Below, piece by piece: positions 29,607-38,264 of a stretch of DNA of 63,405 bases. The first letter of the stretch is position 1. Every line of letters begins with the position of its first letter. The DNA lies in the IMG/VR virus record IMGVR_UViG_3300032285_003896, positions 1 through 63,405 of that record; one strand, given 5' to 3'. The DNA is from a virus. Under the pieces are notes generated by a model. The model had not been told where the DNA came from, made no database searches, and saw nothing but the letters and a program-made list of their open reading frames with translations. Position numbers and translations under genes: made by a program.

Positions 29607-30878
29607 CTATATTATTTCTTCTTTACGTTCACACCACCCTCTTTCATTACTATATCCCCATAGTACTAATCTAGATGGTTTTTTATTTACTAAAAATATT
29701 TCTTCAAAATCAAAATAACCTGATTCAGTACTTAATACTCTTTTTATATAATCTTTTTCTAAATTTCTTACATATATAGGTTTACCTGCTTCATCATCAA
29801 ATGCCATATGAATAAATTCATAATCATCAAAAGGAAAATCAGTTTTATATAATTTTACTAAATGATAAAATGATTGTGTAAAAGATAATTCCCATAAACT
29901 GTCATCTTTGATAAGAGGATTAGGAGGGTACTTATTATCTAAAGTATATTGCTGAACTGATTTATTTTTAAAATGAAAACCTGCGTATTTTTCGTAGTCT
30001 CGTAAACTTCTAACTGTTCCTAAATCATATCCTGTTAAGTCTATATTTGGATCTTCTTCTGTTCCTAATAAAACTCTTATTTTTTTTCTAGCATATTCTT
30101 GTTTATTCCACCAATCTACTCCTAATTTAGAATCATCATCCCATTTTAACATACCTGATCTTTCTTCACGCATAGTAGAATGCCACACTACTAATTTATG
30201 TGGATGAAATAAATCATACCCATGAGTATATGATCTTACTGTTAAATTTAATTCTTCACCTGAAAAATAGATATCTGGATCGTGTCTTATTTCTTTAGCC
30301 CACTCTGATCTTGCAAAACAAAAATGCCCTGATAAAAATCTACTCATTGGAGGTTCCGTCATAGTCTCCCATCCTGTAAGTAAGCCTGGTCTAATGAATA
30401 TCGTTCCATGAGGATAGAAGCAAGCAAAATGCTGTTGCCACGGCTCCATTGTGCGGCCACCAGGATCATCAAATGGTGTATATAATGGTAGATAGGCTGC
30501 AAGAATTGGTTTGTAACCACGAGCCTCTAAACCACTATGCATATCTATTAAAGTCTCATCCCAATCTTTAGCAAATCTATGATGTGAATCTAATTGACAA
30601 ATGTAATCTTCATCTGTTAATAATTTTTCGTTTATAATGGCTCTTGCCCAAGGAAGTCCTTGAGCTTCATTATATAAACACTCATAAATTTTAAATCGAG
30701 TATCTCCTTCAAATTCAGATAAATCATCAAATTTATCATCAGGATGATATTGTCTACAAATACCAAAATGTATTCTTTTTGGATATTTAGCATTTGCTAA
30801 TGCGTCTTTAATAGTAGGAATTAATTCTGGATCTCTGTAAGCCGGTAAATGTACTAGTATTGTTTTTTTCTTATTCAT
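29607..30878 (-). CDS. GlcNAc-transferase-like glycosyltransferase (PF11397 type), 423 aa
   Basis: VHLPAYRDPELIPTIKDAL at the start and ICQLDSHHRFAKDWDETL (DSHH at about 97-100) are the hallmarks of the GlcNAc-transferase family that includes Dictyostelium Skp1 hydroxyproline GlcNAc-transferase. FSGEELNLTVRSYTHGYDLF is the second conserved block. These enzymes act on polypeptide acceptors, which matters because a Thr/Ser/Pro-repeat fibre is encoded just upstream. Paralogue of the next gene, which it overlaps by eight bases. Confidence 0.85.
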   Translation of the reverse strand: MNKKKTILVHLPAYRDPELIPTIKDALANAKYPKRIHFGICRQYHPDDKFDDLSEFEGDTRFKIYECLYNEAQGLPWARAIINEKLLTDEDYICQLDSHHRFAKDWDETLIDMHSGLEARGYKPILAAYLPLYTPFDDPGGRTMEPWQQHFACFYPHGTIFIRPGLLTGWETMTEPPMSRFLSGHFCFARSEWAKEIRHDPDIYFSGEELNLTVRSYTHGYDLFHPHKLVVWHSTMREERSGMLKWDDDSKLGVDWWNKQEYARKKIRVLLGTEEDPNIDLTGYDLGTVRSLRDYEKYAGFHFKNKSVQQYTLDNKYPPNPLIKDDSLWELSFTQSFYHLVKLYKTDFPFDDYEFIHMAFDDEAGKPIYVRNLEKDYIKRVLSTESGYFDFEEIFLVNKKPSRLVLWGYSNERGWCERKEEII

Positions 30879-32127
30879 ATTCTATAACTTGATCTATTCT
30901 TTCTAACCAACCTTTTGATTCACTATGAGGCCAAACTCTCCAAGAATACGGTTGTTTATTATCTTCGTAATCTCTCCATATGTGTATAAACTGATCATTT
31001 TTATCTTGACTAAATAAAGATATAATTTCACTTTTATCGCAATCTTTTCTATATACGTCATTACCATTTTCATCTAAAAAGGCTACAGCAAATGAATCAT
31101 AATCAGATTCAGTAAGAGATCCTTTATATACATCTATACAATGTTTTATTCTTGATGCTAAACCTGATTCATAATCTCCTTTTATTGGAGGAAAATTATT
31201 TTGTATAGTCTCAACATGAATTTGTCTAGTACTAAATTTTAATCCGGCATATTTTTCAAAATCTTCTAAAGATCTTGTAGTTCCAAAATAATTTGGAGCT
31301 AATGCTCTTCTAGTGCATGAAGAACAACCTGGATCCATTCCCATTAATTTTCTATATCTTGCATAAGAAGCATCATCTCTTTGTTTCCAATCTCCTGAAT
31401 CATCCCAATGTTTTTTCTTTCCTTCTCTTGTATATTCATGCCAAATTACAGGTTTATGAGGAGAAAAAAGATCATACCCAAATGTATAAGCTCTAGCGGC
31501 TAAAGAACTTTCCTCACCATGAAAATATAATTCAGGATCATAAGGAACTTCTATAGGAAACGATCCTAAAGTAAAAATAAAATGTGCAGAGATAAATCTT
31601 GACGGGAAAGGTTCTTTTAAATCTTCCCAATTATCTACGTGATGAGGAGCTAAAAATATTGCACCTCCAGGCATAAACCTATCTATATTCAATCCCCAAA
31701 CTTCATTAACCCTACCTTTTGGATCTTTATCTGGATAATATCCTGGTATATAAGCTGATAATAAAGGTTTTTCGTGGCCTTTACATTGTAAATAGTGCAA
31801 ATAATCCTTTATTGTAATATCCCAATCTTTACTAAATCTATGATGAGAATCTAATTGTAAATAATATTTTTCTCCATTATAATTTTTTTGGATTTCTGAC
31901 CTCATCCAGCAAACTCCTTTAGCTTCTTTATAAGGAATATCTAATATAATAAATCTTGGATCATCTTTATATAAATCTAAAGTATCCCAAGTATCTTGTT
32001 CTGCATGTTGCCAACCAATACAAATAGTTAAATCTTGTGGATTAGCACAATTCTCTAATAAGTTATTTATAGTAGGGAGTAATTCAGGGTCCCTATAGGA
32101 GGCTATCGAAACAAAAATTTTTGACAT
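30871..32127 (-). CDS. GlcNAc-transferase-like glycosyltransferase (PF11397 type), 418 aa
   Basis: VSIASYRDPELLPTINNLL and YLQLDSHHRFSKDWDITI (DSHH about 93-96), with FHGEESSLAARAYTFGYDLF, match the same family as the gene at 29607. The two are about equal in length and collinear. It is the first gene of the island, with a promoter box ending only four bases before its ATG, so the mRNA is probably leaderless. The duplicated pair may add successive sugars or different acceptor sites. Confidence 0.85.
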   Translation of the reverse strand: MSKIFVSIASYRDPELLPTINNLLENCANPQDLTICIGWQHAEQDTWDTLDLYKDDPRFIILDIPYKEAKGVCWMRSEIQKNYNGEKYYLQLDSHHRFSKDWDITIKDYLHYLQCKGHEKPLLSAYIPGYYPDKDPKGRVNEVWGLNIDRFMPGGAIFLAPHHVDNWEDLKEPFPSRFISAHFIFTLGSFPIEVPYDPELYFHGEESSLAARAYTFGYDLFSPHKPVIWHEYTREGKKKHWDDSGDWKQRDDASYARYRKLMGMDPGCSSCTRRALAPNYFGTTRSLEDFEKYAGLKFSTRQIHVETIQNNFPPIKGDYESGLASRIKHCIDVYKGSLTESDYDSFAVAFLDENGNDVYRKDCDKSEIISLFSQDKNDQFIHIWRDYEDNKQPYSWRVWPHSESKGWLERIDQVIEYE

Positions 32128-32131
32128 AACT

Positions 32132-32163
32132 TAAATATACTAAATTAATTTGATATAAAAAAA
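32132..32163 (-). promoter_or_regulatory. Promoter of the glycosyltransferase island
   Basis: On the minus strand TTTTTTTA (32163-32156) is followed after 16 bases by TATATTTA (32139-32132), the exact early-type architecture. The ATG is at 32127, four bases after the box, where the start of transcription is expected. Confidence 0.75.
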
Positions 32164-32169
32164 TTTATT

Positions 32170-35100
32170 TTAAGGAGCTGGGCAATACTCAAAATACTGT
32201 CCTTTAGCACCAAAATCTATTACTGTAGCTCTTACATATAAAGTAAGATTTCCAGTTATTGTAATGCTAGATCCAAGTCCTGGTCCAGCACTAAATGGTT
32301 TACCACATCCTGGTGTAGCTGCAGCAGCGCAACTGGAATTCAATCCATAATTGTAATATACTCCATTATCTGAAGAATTACTACCTCCAAAATATAGAGT
32401 ATCTCCGTATTTTAAACCGGTAATTGTTCCTAATAAAGTACATGTTACGGTATTAAGCGATCCACCTAATTGAGTTACAGTAGGACCTGCTGTAGTATAA
32501 TAGAATTTCCATGAATCTGTTGGAGTAGGACTTGTTATTGCTACATCTTGGTTAGCATATACCGTTACAGTATATCTAGGAGATGATGGAGTTATACTAG
32601 GAGTCTTAGTTATACTAGGCGTTTTACTTACAGTAGGAGTAGGTGATGGAGCGACAGGACAATCAGTATAATTTCCTGATCCATCAATGTTAGCAGTGAA
32701 TGCTAATTGAGTACCTGTAGTTATTACATAAGATGCATAACAAGATGTTCCGCCATTTGCAGGACATGTTGTAGTACCACTAACAGAATCAAATTGTACT
32801 GGTGCTGATGTAACATCATGAAGTAGTCTAAAATATACTAATGTACCACTTGGTACAGATAATCCTGTCATTGATCTACATATAGTATCGTTATTAACAG
32901 TAGGAAGCATACTGGACCAAGGACCATTTACGCCGACGGTAGAATATTGAAGTTTAAATGCATCCGATGTTGGTGTAGCTCCATTAGTAGCTTTTATAGC
33001 TGGAGTTACAATTGGAGGACTCGCTGAAATACTTGGAGTTACACTAGGCGTCTTAGATGGAGTTGGCGTTGGTGATGGACATACAGCTGTTGATGTTATA
33101 GTTCCATTTCCATCTATTTGGCCATATATACTACCGTCTGAATAATACCCAATAGGAGCGTAATTAGCTGATGATAGAGGATGTGTAAGCACAGTATATA
33201 ATGTATCTCCTACTCCAAAAGTTGAACTATATGAATAATAAGTTGTTCTAGATGCTATACACGCAGAATAAGGAGACGATGAACTATATCCTAAACTGAA
33301 TGAGTATATTGTTGGCTCTGATTGAGAAGGAGACAAAGATATACTAGGAGTAGGAGTAGGCGATTTAGTAACTGTTATACTAGGAGTCTTAGTTAAACTA
33401 GGTGTTACTGATGGAGTTCTACTAATCGTTATACTAGGAGTCTTAGTTAAACTAGGTGTTACTGATGGTGTTTTAGTAACACTAGGCGTAGCTGTTAAAC
33501 TTGGTGTTGTAGTTATACTAGGTGTTAAACTAGGAGTTATACTAATACTAGGAGTGACACTAGGAGTAGCTGATATCGATGGAATAGTTGTACAATCAAC
33601 AACGTCTACTATTATACCATTTACGTTTACCTGTACTGCCCAAGTACTTGATCCTTTAGTAAATAAAAACCAACCATTAGAACCTATAGTAGGAGCCCAA
33701 TTAGTTGATAATCCTAAATTAGTATAAAGTTGCTGTAGTGTAGTAGGTATAGTGTAAACAGGACTTTGATAAATAGTACCATTATTGGCTGATCCTACAC
33801 GACAGGCAGTTGTATAATCTATGAAATCTGTATTAGATATAACAAACGCAGTCGGTGGAGTAGATATACTAGGAGTTACTGTTGGTGTTATACTAGGTGT
33901 AATTGTTAAACTTGGTGTTATACTAGGTGTAATTGTTAAACTTGGAGTTATAGATACGCTAGGTGTTATACTAGGCGTAGCTGTTAAACTAGGTGTTTTA
34001 GTAATACTAGGTGTTATAGTTACGCTAGGTGTTATAGATACGCTAGGTGTTAAACTAGGGGTAGCTGTTATACTAGGCGTTGCTGTTAAACTAGGTGTTA
34101 TAGATATACTAGGTGATACACTAGCTGCCGGTGAAGAACTAGGTGTTATAGATACACTAGGGGTAGCTGTTATACTAGGCGTTATAGATACACTAGGTGT
34201 TAAACTAGGCGTTTTAGTAATACTAGGTGTTATAGTTACACTAGGCGTTATAGATACACTAGGTGTTAAACTGGGGGTAGCTGTTATACTAGGCGTTATA
34301 GATACACTAGGTGTTAAACTAGGAGTAGATGTTATACTAGGTGTTAAACTAGGGGTAGCTGTTATACTAGGTGTAGCTGTTAAACTAGGTGTTATAGATA
34401 CACTAGGTGTTATACTAGCTCCTGGTGAAGAACTAGGTGTAGCTGTTATGCTTGGTGTCGCTGTAATACTAGGCGTAGCTGTAATACTAGGCGTAGCTGT
34501 TAAACTAGGTGTAGTTGTAATACTAGGTGTAGCTGTTATGCTAGGTGTAGCTGTAATACTAGGAGTTAAACTAGGAGTAGCTGTTAAAGTAGGTGTAGCT
34601 GTAATACTAGGTGTTTTAGTAATACTAGGTGTTATAGTTACGCTAGGTGTTATAGATACACTAGGTGTTATGCTAGGTGTTGTAGTTATGCTTGGCGTAG
34701 CTGTTATGCTTGGCGTAGCTGTTAAACTAGGTGTAGTTGTAATACTAGGTGTGGCTGTTAAACTAGGTGTAGCTGTTATGCTTGGCGTAGCTGTTAAACT
34801 AGGTGTAGTTGTAATACTAGGTGTTAAACTAGGTGTGGCGGTAATACTAGGTGTAGCTGTTAAACTTGGAGTTATACTAGGAGTACGACTTGGAGTTTTA
34901 CTAATAGATATACTAGGTGTTATACTTGGAGTAGCCGATAAACTAGGAGTTAAACTAGGTGTTATAGATATACTAGGTGTTATACTTGGAGTGGGACTAG
35001 GGCTTGGAGCGACTACATATTGTACTGAAAAATTACCATAATCGTAAGGATCAGTATCAACTTCTTTAACATAATTTGTATCATCTGGAACAGTTAGTGG

Positions 35101-35235
35101 ATATCCAGCTAATAATTCGTCTATAGTTACTCCGGTAGCTATTAGTGTATCAAGGCCACCATTATTATAGTATATATCAAATGGGCCGACAACTCCATTA
35201 CCAAAATTAGGATCCAATGTTATTATTATATCCAT
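32170..35235 (-). CDS. Modular fibre-like protein with long Thr/Ser/Pro repeats, 1021 aa
   Basis: Residues about 1-76 form a small N-terminal domain, about 77-457 a low-complexity tract built on TPSITA/TPSLTP-type hexads, then three globular beta modules (about 80-130 residues each, with paired Cys) separated by shorter TPS linkers (such as PSPTPTPSKTPSVTPS), and a final module ending FEYCPAP. This is a beads-on-string fibre or adhesin. It follows the tail-fibre gene at 35255 and precedes two GlcNAc-transferase-like genes. Dense O-glycosylation of the tract is inferred. Confidence 0.8.
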   Translation of the reverse strand: MDIIITLDPNFGNGVVGPFDIYYNNGGLDTLIATGVTIDELLAGYPLTVPDDTNYVKEVDTDPYDYGNFSVQYVVAPSPSPTPSITPSISITPSLTPSLSATPSITPSISISKTPSRTPSITPSLTATPSITATPSLTPSITTTPSLTATPSITATPSLTATPSITTTPSLTATPSITATPSITTTPSITPSVSITPSVTITPSITKTPSITATPTLTATPSLTPSITATPSITATPSITTTPSLTATPSITATPSITATPSITATPSSSPGASITPSVSITPSLTATPSITATPSLTPSITSTPSLTPSVSITPSITATPSLTPSVSITPSVTITPSITKTPSLTPSVSITPSITATPSVSITPSSSPAASVSPSISITPSLTATPSITATPSLTPSVSITPSVTITPSITKTPSLTATPSITPSVSITPSLTITPSITPSLTITPSITPTVTPSISTPPTAFVISNTDFIDYTTACRVGSANNGTIYQSPVYTIPTTLQQLYTNLGLSTNWAPTIGSNGWFLFTKGSSTWAVQVNVNGIIVDVVDCTTIPSISATPSVTPSISITPSLTPSITTTPSLTATPSVTKTPSVTPSLTKTPSITISRTPSVTPSLTKTPSITVTKSPTPTPSISLSPSQSEPTIYSFSLGYSSSSPYSACIASRTTYYSYSSTFGVGDTLYTVLTHPLSSANYAPIGYYSDGSIYGQIDGNGTITSTAVCPSPTPTPSKTPSVTPSISASPPIVTPAIKATNGATPTSDAFKLQYSTVGVNGPWSSMLPTVNNDTICRSMTGLSVPSGTLVYFRLLHDVTSAPVQFDSVSGTTTCPANGGTSCYASYVITTGTQLAFTANIDGSGNYTDCPVAPSPTPTVSKTPSITKTPSITPSSPRYTVTVYANQDVAITSPTPTDSWKFYYTTAGPTVTQLGGSLNTVTCTLLGTITGLKYGDTLYFGGSNSSDNGVYYNYGLNSSCAAAATPGCGKPFSAGPGLGSSITITGNLTLYVRATVIDFGAKGQYFEYCPAP
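33865..35007 (-). repeat. Long tandem repeat tract in the fibre gene
   Basis: Degenerate 18-bp units (on the plus strand CTAGGTGTAGCTGTTATA and variants) encode the Thr-Pro-Ser hexads. Because codons are few and regular, the opposite strand is also open for about 400 codons; that frame is a by-product. Tracts like this expand and shrink by recombination. Confidence 0.85.
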
Positions 35236-35238
35236 TTA

Positions 35239-35248
35239 ATATAAATAC
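35239..35248 (-). promoter_or_regulatory. Candidate late-promoter motif GTATTTATAT
   Basis: A variant of the recurring motif three bases before the ATG of the 1021-residue fibre gene. Confidence 0.35.
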
Positions 35249-35254
35249 TTTTTT

Positions 35255-36481
35255 TTATAATGCTCCACATACGTTATAACCTATTATTTTATAGTCATTA
35301 CTACCTATGGTAACAATTTGAGGACTAGATGTTATAGTAGTTCCGTTTACAACTAATGCTGTAGGCTTCCAACTATTAGCTCCTCCATTGGCACATAAAG
35401 GAAGCGTATCTGTAAAAGTTCCATTTGGTGTTCCATTAGGAATAAATAGTTGCGTTGATCCAATAAATGAACATCCACCTAAAAGGGTAGTACAATTAGT
35501 ACCACTATATCTTGATATAGTTCCTGTTATAGTAATATCATCTTTAATATCTCCATTATTATCTGCTTCTGCTAAAACAAATCCACTTCCATTATTAAAA
35601 CCATAAACATATATAGTAGCTTGTATATCTGGTGAAGGACTAGGAGTCACGGTCATAGTAGGTGTAACTGTAGGTGTTGAAGTTACAGTAGGTGTTATTG
35701 TTTTACTCGGTGTTTTAGTCGGAGTAGGTGTTTTACTAGCTCCTGGTGAAGGACTAGCAGTTTTTGTAATCGTTATACTCGGAGTTACAGTAGGAGTCCT
35801 TGTCAGACTTGGTGTTATAGTCGGAGTAGGGGTTTTACTAGCATTTGGTGTAGTACTTACTGTTGGAGTAGGTGTAGGACTTGGACCCGTAGCTACACTT
35901 ATATTAAATGTAAAATTAAAATTTAATATTATCCCGACATAATCAGGATTAGTTATTGTAACTATAGCTTGAGAATATATAATATTTCCTACGTGAACAT
36001 TATTATTAAATGTGTCTACTATATTTCCATTACCATCATCAATAATACTATAAGTTAATCCATCTGTTGAAAGTAACTTAAAAGTTTTTCTACTAATTTG
36101 TTCACCAAATTGAGTCCTTGGGATCGCTAGAAAACTTATATTACTTCCAGTAGCAGAAGGAAAATATCTATAATCATCATCTAAAGTTCCTGAAGCTGCT
36201 GTGGATTGTAAAGAAGAATCCCAATAAGAAGCTGATTGATTACTAACTGAACCGGTTAAATAATTTTGATAATACAGCTGTCTAATTACAGCATAATTAT
36301 TTCTTGCTGTATATGTTGTACTTCCTGGTTTTCCTGCTTTATTAGCAGTATAATATATACCCCTATTAGTAGTTATTCCATTGCTATACAAAGACTGACT
36401 AGCATAGGTATTAGAATACTTTACTTTTATAGGAGTCGAAGAAGCATCTGATTTTTTTATTGTATTCTTCGATCTGCTCAT
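35255..36481 (-). CDS. Fibre-like protein with Pro/Thr linker, 408 aa
   Basis: An N-terminal beta domain (about 1-195) is joined by a PTPTPTVSTTPNASKTPTPT-type linker (about 200-285) to a C-terminal module with paired Cys that resembles the modules of the 1021-residue protein. GKPGSTTYTARNNYA lies near the start. It is five bases from the upstream tail gene, so it is probably a tail-tip or fibre component and a second candidate glycosylation substrate. Confidence 0.7.
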   Translation of the reverse strand: MSRSKNTIKKSDASSTPIKVKYSNTYASQSLYSNGITTNRGIYYTANKAGKPGSTTYTARNNYAVIRQLYYQNYLTGSVSNQSASYWDSSLQSTAASGTLDDDYRYFPSATGSNISFLAIPRTQFGEQISRKTFKLLSTDGLTYSIIDDGNGNIVDTFNNNVHVGNIIYSQAIVTITNPDYVGIILNFNFTFNISVATGPSPTPTPTVSTTPNASKTPTPTITPSLTRTPTVTPSITITKTASPSPGASKTPTPTKTPSKTITPTVTSTPTVTPTMTVTPSPSPDIQATIYVYGFNNGSGFVLAEADNNGDIKDDITITGTISRYSGTNCTTLLGGCSFIGSTQLFIPNGTPNGTFTDTLPLCANGGANSWKPTALVVNGTTITSSPQIVTIGSNDYKIIGYNVCGAL

Positions 36482-36486
36482 TTATT

Positions 36487-37521
36487 TTACCAATCTAGTT
36501 TTACACGAATAAGTGCTTCCTTAGTAAAGTCTTTTGTTAAAGGCTTTGATAGTTTAGCTACAGCTACTAATTCATTATTATCATTATACATACCTACAGT
36601 TGTTGGATATGTTTGAGGACTATTGATAAAGTTTGAATATATTAATGTTCCCGAACCAGATATAAATGATGGATTAGTTGTGTAGTTATATTCTCCATTC
36701 TTTACTCTTACAAATATATAATCTGAAGAAATTGTTTCTTGAGAATTTAATTGGAAATTTGCTCCTTGACTAATTGCTAGATATATTAAATTATGATTAT
36801 AAGAACTAGCTCCTACAGTATTTGCTGTGCTAAGTGTATAACCTAAACCACCAGCAGTAGTTGCTAATTGTAAAGCTTTCGGATTTAAAACTAATAGTCC
36901 AAGATCAGGAAGCATTAGCCCATAACTTCCGGATGCTGTGTAACCTTTAGCGCTAGCTCCAGATAGTAAAGGACTATTTACAGAAGTTCCATTAGATCCA
37001 GATATGATATCATAAACTCTACCTCCATCTACATAATTTACAGTTGTAACATCATTAGAGTTGTCTGTTAATTTTAAAATAGTTCCAGAACCGTCACTCA
37101 ATTTAAGATTAAATGTACCAGGAAAAAGACTTTCTTTATACCTATTTCTATCTATTGGTATTGCAATTAGATCAACTGATGAAGTATTTCCTGTTCCAAA
37201 GTTTACTGCACTTTCTGCATCTCCATAAATTAAGTTTCTATACTGTCCGAAAGTTATTCTAGAAGGAGTATTTCCAGGGACTAAAGAATTTAAAGGAGCT
37301 GATCCTAAACCTGTATAGTTGCCATAAGCAATAGAGAATTGTACAGATGAAGTTGCTTGAGTTACTGGTGCATTATAAATGTCTATGTAATAACTTCCTG
37401 TTGTACTTGCAGAAGCTGTATAAAATGAAGATAATACAGTAGCTCCGTTACTCCATGCTGGAGCCACAACTGCGTCGGATGATACTACAAAATCTGTTGG
37501 GTCTAATCTTGTGAATGACAT
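36487..37521 (-). CDS. Virion structural protein, 344 aa
   Basis: A beta-rich protein with many Ser, Gly and Thr. Its last 78 residues form the NYTTNPS...TTVGMYNDNNELVAVAKLSKP module, shared with the 101-residue gene at 23420. In T4-like phages this module occurs in proteins encoded next to baseplate genes. The gene lies between tail genes, which supports a fibre-attachment role. Confidence 0.7.
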   Translation of the reverse strand: MSFTRLDPTDFVVSSDAVVAPAWSNGATVLSSFYTASASTTGSYYIDIYNAPVTQATSSVQFSIAYGNYTGLGSAPLNSLVPGNTPSRITFGQYRNLIYGDAESAVNFGTGNTSSVDLIAIPIDRNRYKESLFPGTFNLKLSDGSGTILKLTDNSNDVTTVNYVDGGRVYDIISGSNGTSVNSPLLSGASAKGYTASGSYGLMLPDLGLLVLNPKALQLATTAGGLGYTLSTANTVGASSYNHNLIYLAISQGANFQLNSQETISSDYIFVRVKNGEYNYTTNPSFISGSGTLIYSNFINSPQTYPTTVGMYNDNNELVAVAKLSKPLTKDFTKEALIRVKLDW

Positions 37522-37532
37522 ATCTTAATTTA

Positions 37533-38192
37533 TTATTGATTTACTTTTGTAATAGTTACAGGAATAGATATCCTAGCTCCAGAATCACGACCAACAACAA
37601 TTAGTGTTGTGTATAGTGAAGTATTAGATCCAAATAGAGTGTTAACAGTTGTTGCACTTATATTAATAGTCGTTCCAATTACTGTCTTACTTACATTAGT
37701 ACCAATAGTAGTTGTTGAATTTAATTGAGTAGCTTCTGCTGTATTAATGCCAACTCCATTAAATGAACTCATAGTTCTAACGTCACCTATAGTAGCTACG
37801 TATCCTGATTGTTCAAATGTAGATGTTGCACCTAAATAATTTAGGGTCTGCGGAGTTATTGAAAGAGATGCTCCTTGACGAAGAGTAATTGCTGTATATC
37901 CAAGATCAAGAACTGGTATTTTAGCTGTTCCTCTTGGGAGAGTAATAAGTTTATATTTCATTATCTCTGTGTCGTTAGGATATGCTTGAAGAATAGGCAT
38001 TGCTTCAATAGCTTCACCATAAAAAGCAGAACCAGATGGGTGGACTGGATTATATAAGGTATAATCAATCTCATCATCAGCTAATGAAAATTGAGTAATT
38101 CTAAATGACCCATCATTCCGGGCTAGAAGTTCTCTACCTTTTTTAGTTAAGATAGCATCTACAATTACTGAGGTATTACTTAAATATGACAT
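37533..38192 (-). CDS. Tail-associated structural protein, 219 aa
   Basis: VDAILTKKGRELLARNDGSF and ITQFSLADDEIDYTLYN are blocks I associate with structural proteins encoded near baseplate genes of T4-like phages. The C-terminal half is beta-rich. A motif resembling the late promoter lies 15 bases upstream. Confidence 0.65.
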   Translation of the reverse strand: MSYLSNTSVIVDAILTKKGRELLARNDGSFRITQFSLADDEIDYTLYNPVHPSGSAFYGEAIEAMPILQAYPNDTEIMKYKLITLPRGTAKIPVLDLGYTAITLRQGASLSITPQTLNYLGATSTFEQSGYVATIGDVRTMSSFNGVGINTAEATQLNSTTTIGTNVSKTVIGTTINISATTVNTLFGSNTSLYTTLIVVGRDSGARISIPVTITKVNQ

Positions 38193-38207
38193 AAAAAATG
38201 GGCTTTT

Positions 38208-38217
38208 AAATAAATAT
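38208..38217 (-). promoter_or_regulatory. Candidate late-promoter motif ATATTTATTT
   Basis: Minus-strand variant of the recurring motif, located 15 bases before the 219-residue gene and in the 72-base gap after the 1359-residue gene. Confidence 0.4.
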
Positions 38218-38264
38218 AATGAATTCTATTTTATTTTACACTATTAAAAAATAAGTGTATTGTA

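Noticed and set aside
33865-35007. CRISPR-like or other spaced repeat array
   Set aside because: Units are contiguous, degenerate and in frame with a protein; there are no unique spacers or leader. The 25-bp boxes at 3003 and elsewhere are also too short and too few for CRISPR.
33821-35041. Open frame of 406 codons on the plus strand with LGVAVILGV repeats
   Set aside because: It is antisense to the Thr-Pro-Ser tract. Its regular composition follows directly from the codons of the real gene, there is no promoter or leader, and its sequence has no independent domain.
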